Assembly (NCBI GenBank): GCA_029259675.1
Contig: JAJDES010000549.1
Location: forward strand, 1-7,428
DNA from: Planctomycetota bacterium
GTDB taxonomy: Bacteria; Planctomycetota; UBA1135; GCA-002686595
Direction: 5' to 3'
Length of the DNA: 7,428 bases
Position numbers and translations under genes: made by a program. A model generated the notes under the pieces. It saw nothing but the letters and a program-made list of their open reading frames with translations, searched no databases and was not told where the DNA came from. How positions within the stretch are numbered: the first letter of the stretch is position 1; each line of letters begins with the position of its first letter. Below, piece by piece: positions 1 to 6,730 of this stretch.

Positions 1-881
1 GAAATCACGCGGCTTCTCAGGTTGAGTTGGGCGGCGTCAAGACCCACCTAACCTACATTGAGGGCGAGCCTTCAGAGGCCACGGAAACCCAAATGCAGAG
101 CTACGAAAAGGTCCTCCTGGGGGCCCGAGAACGGCATTTGCCCACGGGATTGGTCCATGTAGCCAACTCGGCCCACATCTTTACCGGCCAGAGGCCGATC
201 TACGACATGGTGCGAGCCGGCATCAGCGCCTACGGCATCTTGCCCGGGCATTTGTCGCGCCCAACCGAACAAGAAGCGGTCCTAGCCTTGCGTAGCCAAA
301 TCGTATTCATCAAAGACTTTCCAGCCGGTGCCAGTGTCGGCTACGGAAGTACTTGGCGTGCGATTCGCCCCACGCGCCTGGCGACCCTGCCCTTGGGCTA
401 CAACGACGGTGTTCCCTGGCGCGTATCCAATTGCGGTGAAGTGCTCCTGCGCGGCCGACGTGCGCCCATCGTCGGGCGCGTTTCCATGGACTACACCACC
501 GTCGATGCGACGGACATTCCCGGAGCAACCGTGGGCGATACGGCCACTCTGATCGGTGTGGACGGTGACCAAGAGATTCGAGCCGAGGACGTAGCCGCGT
601 GGGCCGGCAGCATTCCCTACGAAATCACCTGCTCACTCGGCGACCGGGTCAGGCGCATTTACCACTCGAGCGAAGAAAGCGGCAGCCTCGACCTCGGCAC
701 CCTTATGCCCGCTCCCAGAGTTCAAGCAGCTCGGCCCGACTCAACGGCAGATCCTGCAACGGGTACGGAGGGCAAACCCAACGCCTCCACTAGGCGCGAT
801 GCCGGGCGAACGGGCGGCATGGAGCAAGCTCCCCAAGCAAGCGGCCAAGGCGAAGCCGCCGACGTGAGGTCCCCCGGGTGA
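1..881 (+). CDS. alr: Alanine racemase, C-terminal part (5' truncated by window)
   Basis: PLP-dependent racemase that interconverts L- and D-alanine in the cytoplasm, supplying D-Ala for peptidoglycan. The reading frame is open from base 3, before the first possible start (TTG at 27), so the start and the PLP-lysine region lie outside the window. What remains is the end of the PLP barrel and the whole C-terminal beta domain. Family motifs seen are THL at about 45-53, HVANSA near 165, DMVRAGI near 204-221 (its Arg contacts the PLP ring nitrogen in characterised Alr), VGYGSTW with the catalytic Tyr codon at 342-344, GRVSMD with Met-Asp at 486-491, and IPYEI with the phosphate-binding Tyr at 618-620. 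The normal family end falls at about base 660 (VRRIY). About 70 more codons follow, rich in Ala, Gly, Pro, Ser, Thr and Arg, with no recognisable domain. The stop overlaps the next gene's start by 4 bases, so the two are probably co-transcribed and translationally coupled. Family identity is secure; the tail's role is unknown. Confidence 0.95.
   Translation, partial: NHAASQVELGGVKTHLTYIEGEPSEATETQMQSYEKVLLGARERHLPTGLVHVANSAHIFTGQRPIYDMVRAGISAYGILPGHLSRPTEQEAVLALRSQIVFIKDFPAGASVGYGSTWRAIRPTRLATLPLGYNDGVPWRVSNCGEVLLRGRRAPIVGRVSMDYTTVDATDIPGATVGDTATLIGVDGDQEIRAEDVAAWAGSIPYEITCSLGDRVRRIYHSSEESGSLDLGTLMPAPRVQAARPDSTADPATGTEGKPNASTRRDAGRTGGMEQAPQASGQGEAADVRSPG
866..870 (+). promoter_or_regulatory. 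Shine-Dalgarno site of the AsmA-like gene
   Basis: GAGGT lies 7 bases before the GTG at 878, inside the last codons of alr. It supports GTG 878 as the start of the long downstream gene and, with the GTGA overlap, suggests coupled translation. It is the only good Shine-Dalgarno match before a visible start in the window: manC and ruvX have none. Confidence 0.7.
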
Positions 882-3800
882 GAGCTCTGCGACGCTTCCT
901 GCGCACGGCTTACTACGCCCTGGCTTGGATCATCATCGGGGCCGGAGTCAGCTTCTTTGTGCTCGAACAGAGCGGCTGGATCGCAGACGCCATGCGTCAG
1001 CGGCTGCGCGAGGAGCTCGGGCCCTTGGCCCAGGACCTGGAACTGGAGGACCTCGACGTTCATTGGTTTGAGCCGGGCGTGGAGTTGATCGGATTGGAAT
1101 TGGGCAGCGGTGAGGATCGCGTGCGCTTTGACCGCATTCACGTGCGCATGCGCCCCAGCACCCAGCCCGAACGCTTGCTGGCAAAACTGAGCGTGCACGG
1201 CGGCGAATTGCGCATCTCCGACTTCCTGTTGGACGGCCTACGCAAATTGGGTGAGCGCCAAAAGCCCCTTTCCCAGACCCGCGACCTGACCGATGACCTG
1301 AAATTCCTGGACAACCTACCGGTCATCGACATTCGCGATTTGGCGCTCAGCTTGGAATCTCCATCGGGCAAGACCATTCCCCTGGGCACGGTGGATGCGC
1401 ACCTGTCTCCTTCCTCGGAAGGTACGCGCATGGGCGGCAGGCTGCGGCCGGCCCTGGCGCGGGATCTGCCCGGCGCTGAGATCCGCATTCGCGGCGAAGA
1501 ACGCGAGCGCGGCGTCTTTGAGGTTACCGCCTTTGCCCAGGACCTCGAACTCGACATCGATGCCTTGCAGTTGCCGCCGGGCGAGTTGCCGCCCCTCAGC
1601 AAGGCCAACTTCCGCATGGGCCTGAGTGCCAACGCTGTTTTGCCCCTGGACCCCGGTCAACAGGCCCAAGCGACCTTTTCGCTGTCGCTGCTCGATGGAG
1701 CCTTGGCCGGCGCCAGCGCGGGACCCGAACTGGAAAATGTCGAGCTGCGTTTGCAAACGACCTACGCGCCGCGCAAGGGCGACGGACTTTGGGCGGCCGA
1801 GGCATGGACCGCACGCGGCACCACCGCCGCACAATGGGGCGACTGCTTGACAACCGGAACGATTCTCGGCGGACAAGCTGCCGGAGCAGATGACGCACTG
1901 GTCGCGTGGATGTCCCTACCGAACATTTCGGTCGAACGCGAAGCCATGGATCAGTTGCGCTTGGACGGCCAAGCACAATCCACCTTGGACAACATTTGGA
2001 CAGCGCTCGAGCCGCGCGGCGCTGTGGATGCCCATATCGGCTTGCGCATCCCGAGCCCGCCGGCTCCCGATTCCGATTACAGCTCCGTCGTTCCCGACGT
2101 GCTGATCGACGTGCGGCCCGGCGGAAAGGCCCACGTCCGCTACCACGGATTCCTGGATGAAGCGGGACATCGCTACGGCGTGCCCCTACCCATCAGCGAT
2201 GTGGATGGGCAGGTGGTCTTCAATCTCAATCGGGCGAGCGCCGTCGAATCGCGACTGGTCTTGGCTGATATGAGCGGCGACCACGGCAGCGGTCCTGTCT
2301 ACGGCAACGGACTTTTCGTGCCGCCCGCAAAAGTCGGCGATCCGATCGACTTTGAACTTGCGATTGAAGTGCCGGCTCTGGAGATCAACGCCGCCCTCGG
2401 GGAAGCCTTCAAGGGCATGCCCGCCACCGCCGGTATCTTTCCCGAATACTCGCCGGAGGGCGGCCAAATATCCGCAAGTTGGCGCATTCATTCCTCCGCG
2501 TTCACGAAGGGAGCCGTGGCCACCGGCAATGTGAATTTCGAGGCGGATCGGATGCGCTGGAGTGAATTGCCCGTGCCGCTGCTCAATGTCGAGGGCGAAT
2601 TCCATTTGCGCTTTTCACCCCACGCGTCCTTCGCGGCCGACGGCACACGCCAATTTCCGATTTATCGCGCCGCCGGATTGGTTTTTCTGGCCGAGGGCGA
2701 TCTATCCACCAATGGTCGCGCCAAGGTCGACATTCGATATCGGGGAGCGCGCTTGGCCGACCGCATCGAATTCAAAGACATCCCCAAGAGCGGTCGCGGC
2801 AGCTACGCGGTCGATATCGACGGATTGTCCCTGCGCGGATCCGATTGGCAGATCCTGTCCGACAATGTCGAAGGGCTCGAGCAACGCGCACAGGAACTGG
2901 GCTGGAAAGGTACCGCGAACGTCAAATATCGCAGCCATGTCGCCGGCCCGGGCGCTCCCTTCAAGATGGAGCTCAGCGCAACTCCCGGCGACATGGAGAT
3001 CCAACCGGAGGCCTTTCCGGCGCGCACGCGCGAATTGCGCGGCCGCTTCCTAAGTCGCGGCGTCCAAACCAATCACATCGAGCGGGAGGCTCTGCGCAAG
3101 CCCTACCCCGAACTCGATCTCGACTTGCCCCCGGTGGTTTACGCCTCCACCACTCGCTTTTGCATGAGCGGGCGCTGGAACGACGAAATTGTGATCGTCG
3201 GCGCCGGCCAATTTCCGCCCGAAGGCGGCGGTCGCATGCAGATCATCGGCGCCGGAATCGATCCATCCAACCGCAGCTTGCTGGGCTCTTTGCAGCGCGC
3301 CATTACCGGCGGCGGTCCCGGCAACTTGGACCTATCGACCCAGAAAATCAGCGGCTTGCTCGACTTTCGTGCCGACCTCGGCTTTTTGCCCGATCCCAAA
3401 GCGGAAGCTCAGGTCGATTTTCGTGTGTACATGCGCAACACCGATCTCAGTGTCGGGGACTTTGCCTTGAGCAACATGCGCGGAGTTCTCGTAAGAGAGA
3501 ACGAAATCCTGCACGGAACCAATATTCGCGCGGAGCTGGCGAGTACGCCGATCGAACTGCGCGAGCTCTTCTTCCTCGACTCCAAAAATTTGGATCGCCT
3601 GCCCTACACGGACTCCCTGATCTTGGGCGAGGGCTTCCTGCCCGATTCCGAGGGCTTCCTGCTGCAAACGGAGATCTTTGCGCGCGACATGCCGCTCGAC
3701 CGCGAGCACCTGCAAAACTTCCTGGACGAAGCCACCCTGGAAGCCTTGATCGACGGCGCCGGTCTGCGCGGATCGATTGACCTCGGCAGCCAAACGGCGA

Positions 3801-4777
3801 GCCTCGATCCCGAGCGCGGCGCCCACGTGCTCCTGCACGTGGATCGCAACGGCAACACGAAACTCGGCTTTCACGGATCCATCGTCCCGCAAAGTGTGGA
3901 CGTGCGCCTGGGCCTTCCCGTGCACCTCTCATCGGGCAAAATCGTCATTCAAAGTCTGATCCTGCAATCGGGCGGATTGCGCGCGTGGGGCTTGTTGCGC
4001 GATCTCTACGGTCGCGTTGCCGGACGCTCGCTCTCCATCGAGCGGGCCACACTCAGTTTGGTCGAAAGTCGATTTTCACTGGAGCGGCTTTACGGCGAGT
4101 TGGAGGGCGGCTCCTTTTCTTCACTGGGAGGTCGCGAACAGGGCGCGACGGCCATCGCGGTCGATTTGCGCGAGCCCTACAATTTCACCACCGCGCTCGA
4201 AATCGGCAATCCGGTCCGTGCGGACGCCCAGGGATTGCTCAAGGGATTGTTCGACTCGGCCGTGGCCGACAAAGGCAAGGTTGCGGGTTGGATGCGCTTG
4301 CGGGGCACGCCCGGCGATTTCAAGAGCATGCGCGGCACGGGCGAAATCTCGTTCAGCGAAGCCAGGCTGTGGTCCATCCCCGCCATGCGCGAGCTCTTCT
4401 CGCAGCTGGGCTTCGACGGATCCGCCCTCTTCGATCGCATGCGCACGAAGCTGGCAGTGGAAGACGGGCGTATTTACATGCGCGACATGTATGCCCACAG
4501 TCCGATCCTGCTTTTGGTCGGCGAAGGCAGCGTCGGCTTGGACGGCAGCTTGAGCCACGACCTGGAAGTCCAATACAGCTTGATCAACAAGCTCGGGATC
4601 TTTGCGCGCTTCGTCTACTGGATTCAAAACAGTCTCCTCAGCGTTTCGATTCGCGGCGACATGGCGCGCCCGAAAATCATCCTGCGCAACTCCATCCTCG
4701 ACATCTTCCGCCGCACAGGTGAGTTGCGGCGCGCCCTGCCCCTGCCCGAGTTCACGCCTCTGCCCCAGCGTTTTTAG
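878..4777 (+). CDS. Large AsmA/TamB/YhdP-like inner-membrane-anchored envelope protein
   Basis: 1299 residues, close to the length of E. coli YhdP (about 1270). Residues 2-9 are basic and are followed by one hydrophobic helix (about 11-29, YYALAWIIIGAGVSFFVL), giving an N-in anchor with the rest in the periplasm. Residues 35-120 follow the AsmA/YhdP N-terminal pattern: an amphipathic helix, then a Trp-containing strand (VHWFEPGVELIGLEL) and short alternating strands. The middle is almost entirely predicted beta, as expected for the long hydrophobic groove of bridge-like lipid transfer proteins. The C-terminal section (about 1135-1299) resembles the AsmA C-terminal domain: GTGEISFSEARLW, a helical IPAMRELFSQLGF stretch, GEGSVGLDGSL, an amphipathic LGIFARFVYWI segment at about 1239-1249, then VSIRGDMARP. 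The likely role is phospholipid or glycolipid movement, or outer-membrane homeostasis, but the substrate cannot be told. The GTG start is supported by GAGGT at 866-870. The link to alr suggests co-expression with wall synthesis. Family assignment is by pattern only, and YhdP, TamB and AsmA proper cannot be separated here. Confidence 0.78.
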   Translation: MRALRRFLRTAYYALAWIIIGAGVSFFVLEQSGWIADAMRQRLREELGPLAQDLELEDLDVHWFEPGVELIGLELGSGEDRVRFDRIHVRMRPSTQPERLLAKLSVHGGELRISDFLLDGLRKLGERQKPLSQTRDLTDDLKFLDNLPVIDIRDLALSLESPSGKTIPLGTVDAHLSPSSEGTRMGGRLRPALARDLPGAEIRIRGEERERGVFEVTAFAQDLELDIDALQLPPGELPPLSKANFRMGLSANAVLPLDPGQQAQATFSLSLLDGALAGASAGPELENVELRLQTTYAPRKGDGLWAAEAWTARGTTAAQWGDCLTTGTILGGQAAGADDALVAWMSLPNISVEREAMDQLRLDGQAQSTLDNIWTALEPRGAVDAHIGLRIPSPPAPDSDYSSVVPDVLIDVRPGGKAHVRYHGFLDEAGHRYGVPLPISDVDGQVVFNLNRASAVESRLVLADMSGDHGSGPVYGNGLFVPPAKVGDPIDFELAIEVPALEINAALGEAFKGMPATAGIFPEYSPEGGQISASWRIHSSAFTKGAVATGNVNFEADRMRWSELPVPLLNVEGEFHLRFSPHASFAADGTRQFPIYRAAGLVFLAEGDLSTNGRAKVDIRYRGARLADRIEFKDIPKSGRGSYAVDIDGLSLRGSDWQILSDNVEGLEQRAQELGWKGTANVKYRSHVAGPGAPFKMELSATPGDMEIQPEAFPARTRELRGRFLSRGVQTNHIEREALRKPYPELDLDLPPVVYASTTRFCMSGRWNDEIVIVGAGQFPPEGGGRMQIIGAGIDPSNRSLLGSLQRAITGGGPGNLDLSTQKISGLLDFRADLGFLPDPKAEAQVDFRVYMRNTDLSVGDFALSNMRGVLVRENEILHGTNIRAELASTPIELRELFFLDSKNLDRLPYTDSLILGEGFLPDSEGFLLQTEIFARDMPLDREHLQNFLDEATLEALIDGAGLRGSIDLGSQTASLDPERGAHVLLHVDRNGNTKLGFHGSIVPQSVDVRLGLPVHLSSGKIVIQSLILQSGGLRAWGLLRDLYGRVAGRSLSIERATLSLVESRFSLERLYGELEGGSFSSLGGREQGATAIAVDLREPYNFTTALEIGNPVRADAQGLLKGLFDSAVADKGKVAGWMRLRGTPGDFKSMRGTGEISFSEARLWSIPAMRELFSQLGFDGSALFDRMRTKLAVEDGRIYMRDMYAHSPILLLVGEGSVGLDGSLSHDLEVQYSLINKLGIFARFVYWIQNSLLSVSIRGDMARPKIILRNSILDIFRRTGELRRALPLPEFTPLPQRF

Positions 4778-4870
4778 GTTCCGCGCCTGCAAAGGCGACG
4801 GCTGGGCCCCATGCCGCGCAAATTTCTAGGCACAGGCACAAAGCGCATTCCCGGCCCAAAACAATTGAGG

Positions 4871-4902
4871 CGCTGCCCCTGATGGCTTGGGGTCCTGCAG
4901 CG
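4871..4902 (+). other. Bulged RNA hairpin in the gap before manC
   Basis: CGCTGC at 4871-4876 pairs perfectly with GCAGCG at 4897-4902. Inside it CCC at 4877-4879 can pair with GGG at 4890-4892, with a U-G pair next, leaving TCCT (4893-4896) as a bulge and an 8-9 base loop. No T-run follows, so it is not a standard intrinsic terminator. It could help end the alr/AsmA transcript or protect its 3' end. The rest of 4778-5022 shows no credible coding region. Confidence 0.3.
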
Positions 4903-4942
4903 ACTCCCGCCCCGCAAGGAGCCGATCGCCCATCCCCGGGCG

Positions 4943-4965
4943 CGGGCGGCTAGAATCCCCGCCCG
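4943..4965 (+). promoter_or_regulatory. Candidate manC promoter: TAGAAT -10 inside an inverted repeat
   Basis: TAGAAT at 4951-4956 differs by one base from the sigma-70 -10 consensus and stands out in an otherwise G/C-rich gap. It lies 66 bases before the manC start. No convincing -35 is present at 16-18 base spacing. The hexamer is flanked by a perfect 7-base inverted repeat, CGGGCGG (4943-4949) and CCGCCCG (4959-4965). This could be an operator, or chance in G/C-rich DNA. Confidence 0.35.
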
Positions 4966-5022
4966 GCGCTGGCCTCCTGCTTTCGCCGGCAATTCAAGCA
5001 ACTCCCCACCCGCCTCACATTC

Positions 5023-6093
5023 GTGCAAGAGCTCTACGTGGTCATCATGGCCGGCGGATCCGGCACCCGCTTCTGGCCGGCCAGCCGCAACGCGCGCCCC
5101 AAGCAATTCCTGCCCATCTCCGGCCGGCAATCCATGCTTGCGGAAACCTTCGCCCGCCTCGAGGGCCTCGTTCCAGCGGAACGCGTCCTGGTTGTGACCG
5201 CGGCGCACCAGGCGCAGCAAGTGCGCGAGTGCCTACCGCAATTGCCGGCCGAAAACCTGCTGGCCGAACCCATGGCGCGCAACACCGCGCCCTGCGTGGC
5301 CTGGGCCGCGCACGAAATCGCGCGCCGCAATCCGGATGCCCTCCAGGCTGTCCTGCCGGCCGACCACGTGATCGAACCGGTCGAAGCTTTTCAGCGCACG
5401 ATTTTGGCCGCTGCCAAGGCTGCTAAGGAAGTGGACGCGCTCTACACCCTAGGTGTCGAACCCACCTTTCCCGCCACCGGCTACGGCTACATCGAAGCGG
5501 GCGACGCTTTCGGTCAGATGGACGGCATCGACGTGCTGGGCGTCAAACGCTTCGTCGAAAAGCCAAAGCTTGAGCGGGCGCAGGAGTTTCTCCAGCAGGG
5601 CGGCTTTTATTGGAACGCGGGCATCTTCGTCTGGAGTTCCAAGGCCATCTTGGCAGCGATCGAAACCCATGTACCGGCATTGATCCAAGGTCTGGCGCGG
5701 CTGGACGCGGGCGAAGCGATCGAAAGCGTCTACCCGGAGCTACCCTCGGAGCCAATCGACACGGCCGTACTCGAAAAGGCCGGCAACGTGCGCGTGTTGC
5801 CCGTCAGTTACAGTTGGAACGACGTCGGTTCCTGGGCCGCACTGCCCGACGTGCACGCCGCCGACTCCGACGAGAATTACCGAGTGTTGAGCGAAGGCGC
5901 CAAATTGATTGCGCACGACTCCAAGGGTTGTGTCGCCTACGCCGAGGGCGAGCGCGTGCTGGCCTTGATCGGCGTCGAAAACCTTGTCGTCGTGCAAGCG
6001 GGCAACGCAACGTTGGTTTGCCCGCGCGAGCGCGCCCAGGACGTCAAGCTGATCGTCGAACGCCTGAAAAAGGACGGGCCGGAATTTCTGTAG
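5023..6093 (+). CDS. manC: Mannose-1-phosphate guanylyltransferase (GDP-mannose pyrophosphorylase), single domain
   Basis: Makes GDP-mannose from mannose-1-phosphate and GTP in the cytoplasm, the donor for mannose, fucose and rhamnose-type sugars in surface polysaccharide, lipopolysaccharide or glycoprotein. The protein has 356 residues in a nucleotidyltransferase fold. Motifs in order: the GTP-binding GGSGTRFWPASR loop at 11-22 with PKQF at 26-29, RNTAP at 86-90, LPADH at 111-115, FVEKP at 177-181, YWNAGIF at 196-202, IDTAVLEK at 245-252, and WNDVGSW at 265-271, whose Asp is expected to bind metal. It ends where the transferase ends, so the cupin-type phosphomannose isomerase domain of roughly 470-residue bifunctional ManC/AlgA proteins is absent and PMI must be encoded elsewhere. 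GTG 5023 is the only start between an in-frame TAG at 4951 and the P-loop-like motif. ATG 5047 would remove the first strand. No Shine-Dalgarno site is visible. The stop is a tandem in-frame TAG-TGA. Confidence 0.95.
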   Translation: MQELYVVIMAGGSGTRFWPASRNARPKQFLPISGRQSMLAETFARLEGLVPAERVLVVTAAHQAQQVRECLPQLPAENLLAEPMARNTAPCVAWAAHEIARRNPDALQAVLPADHVIEPVEAFQRTILAAAKAAKEVDALYTLGVEPTFPATGYGYIEAGDAFGQMDGIDVLGVKRFVEKPKLERAQEFLQQGGFYWNAGIFVWSSKAILAAIETHVPALIQGLARLDAGEAIESVYPELPSEPIDTAVLEKAGNVRVLPVSYSWNDVGSWAALPDVHAADSDENYRVLSEGAKLIAHDSKGCVAYAEGERVLALIGVENLVVVQAGNATLVCPRERAQDVKLIVERLKKDGPEFL

Positions 6094-6095
6094 TG

Positions 6096-6188
6096 ATGGA
6101 ATTCAACGGGATGAATCGGAAAGGGCTTGTGCTTCGACCCATGGCGCCCCGCTTTCCGCTTTTGCAAGCAAGGCTCAGCTTGAACTGA
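6096..6188 (+). CDS. Doubtful 30-codon ORF bridging manC and ruvX
   Basis: The ATG overlaps the second manC stop (TGATG, 6094-6098) and the TGA at 6186-6188 ends one base before the ruvX ATG at 6190. The peptide would be 30 residues, basic, starting MEFNGMNRKG and ending LQARLSLN, with no signal or membrane segment and no recognisable family. The frame is already open far upstream in the manC shadow, so its openness is weak evidence. The interest is positional: it could carry ribosomes to ruvX, which lacks a Shine-Dalgarno site. Only a weak GGAA at 6081-6084 precedes it. Confidence 0.15.
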   Translation: MEFNGMNRKGLVLRPMAPRFPLLQARLSLN

Positions 6189-6189
6189 C

Positions 6190-6630
6190 ATGGGCTGCGT
6201 TCTCGCCATCGATCACGGCACCAAGCGCACCGGCTTCGCCGTCGCGGACCCCCTGCGCATCACCGTTGCCCCGCTATCGGTTTGCAGTGCGAGCGGCGAC
6301 GGAGAGCCCCTGCTCCAATACGTCGACAAACTGCTCGAGGAGCGCGATGTCGATGTTTTCCTGCTGGGCATGCCGCTGGCCTCCGACGGCAGCGCGGGAG
6401 CTCGCGCCAAGGATGTGCAAGCCTTTGGAGTGCGTTTGCGATCGCGCTTCCCGCGCGTTGAACTCCTTCCGTGGGATGAACATTTGACCACGCGCGAGGC
6501 CGAAGACCTCCTGCGCGAAGCCGGCCACCACGGACAAAACCGACGCGATCGGCGCGACAGCTGGAGTGCCTACGTTTTGCTCCAGGACTGGATTCGCTCG
6601 GGTGAGCCCAGGCCCCCCGCCGCTACTTAG
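6190..6630 (+). CDS. ruvX: RuvX/YqgF family putative pre-16S rRNA nuclease / Holliday junction resolvase
   Basis: Small RNase H-fold nuclease of the YqgF family, 146 residues, a normal family length. Members are tied to 5' maturation of pre-16S rRNA in E. coli and to Holliday junction resolution in other work. Motifs: first strand LAIDHGTKRTGFAV with Asp8, LLGMPL followed by DGSAG (glycine-rich turn), WDEHLTT with Asp96/Glu97, and a C-terminal RRDSWSAYVLL in which Asp123 matches the third conserved acid. All expected catalytic acids are present. The start is fixed by an in-frame TGA at 6181-6183, only 9 bases before the ATG. There is no Shine-Dalgarno site, so initiation may be leader-independent or coupled to upstream translation. 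It follows manC on the same strand after 96 bases with no clear terminator or promoter between, so it may share the manC transcript. Confidence 0.93.
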   Translation: MGCVLAIDHGTKRTGFAVADPLRITVAPLSVCSASGDGEPLLQYVDKLLEERDVDVFLLGMPLASDGSAGARAKDVQAFGVRLRSRFPRVELLPWDEHLTTREAEDLLREAGHHGQNRRDRRDSWSAYVLLQDWIRSGEPRPPAAT

Positions 6631-6693
6631 ATTCGCGCGGCGCGGGTTGCGAATGCCGAGCGGACTCGAAGAGTCGCGCGCTCAAACGAGCGC
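6631..6693. other. Three consecutive hairpins between convergent genes
   Basis: Directly after the ruvX stop, three separate perfect inverted repeats follow each other. They are ATTCGC (6631-6636) with GCGAAT (6649-6654), 12-base loop; GACTC (6663-6667) with GAGTC (6671-6675), GAA loop; and GCGCTC (6678-6683) with GAGCGC (6688-6693), AAAC loop. None is followed by a T-run on either strand, so they are not textbook intrinsic terminators. Their place between ruvX (+) and the hydrolase (-) suggests a role in ending or stabilising both transcripts. The remainder up to 6730 shows nothing clear. Confidence 0.4.
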
Positions 6694-6730
6694 TTCGCAG
6701 TGGTGTGCGGGGCGCTTCAGAACGAATGCG

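Noticed and set aside
2845..3780. Long open frame of 311 codons on the + strand in another frame inside the AsmA-like gene.
   Set aside because: It is Arg/Ala/Ser-rich with no recognisable motif, typical of a shifted reading of G/C-rich coding DNA, and lies entirely inside a gene with a coherent product.
3823..3842. Perfect 8-bp inverted repeat with a 4-base loop (CCACGTGC / GCACGTGG).
   Set aside because: It lies inside the AsmA-like coding region and follows from the codons for AHVLLHVD. One such repeat is near chance expectation in several kilobases of G/C-rich DNA.
3332..3925. Antisense open frame of about 197 codons inside the AsmA-like gene.
   Set aside because: Composition mirrors the sense codons and shows no family motif or start signal, so it is treated as a shadow.
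4784..4797. Short stem CGCC / GGCG just after the AsmA-like stop as a possible terminator.
   Set aside because: Only 4 base pairs and no T-run follows.
4849..5022. Search for a second promoter in the gap before manC, e.g. TTGAGG at 4865-4870 as a -35.
   Set aside because: At 16-18 base spacing there is no -10-like sequence (around CTTGGG).
4887..5426. Open frame of 179 codons overlapping the start of manC in another frame.
   Set aside because: Arg/Pro/Gly-rich shadow. The manC frame in the same DNA carries all the family motifs.
6118..6166. Terminator-like hairpin between manC and ruvX: GGAAAG (6118-6123) with CTTTCC (6152-6157), followed by GCTTTTGC.
   Set aside because: The loop is over 20 bases, the extended stem needs a bulged G, and the four-T run is short and offset, so a terminator call is not supported.
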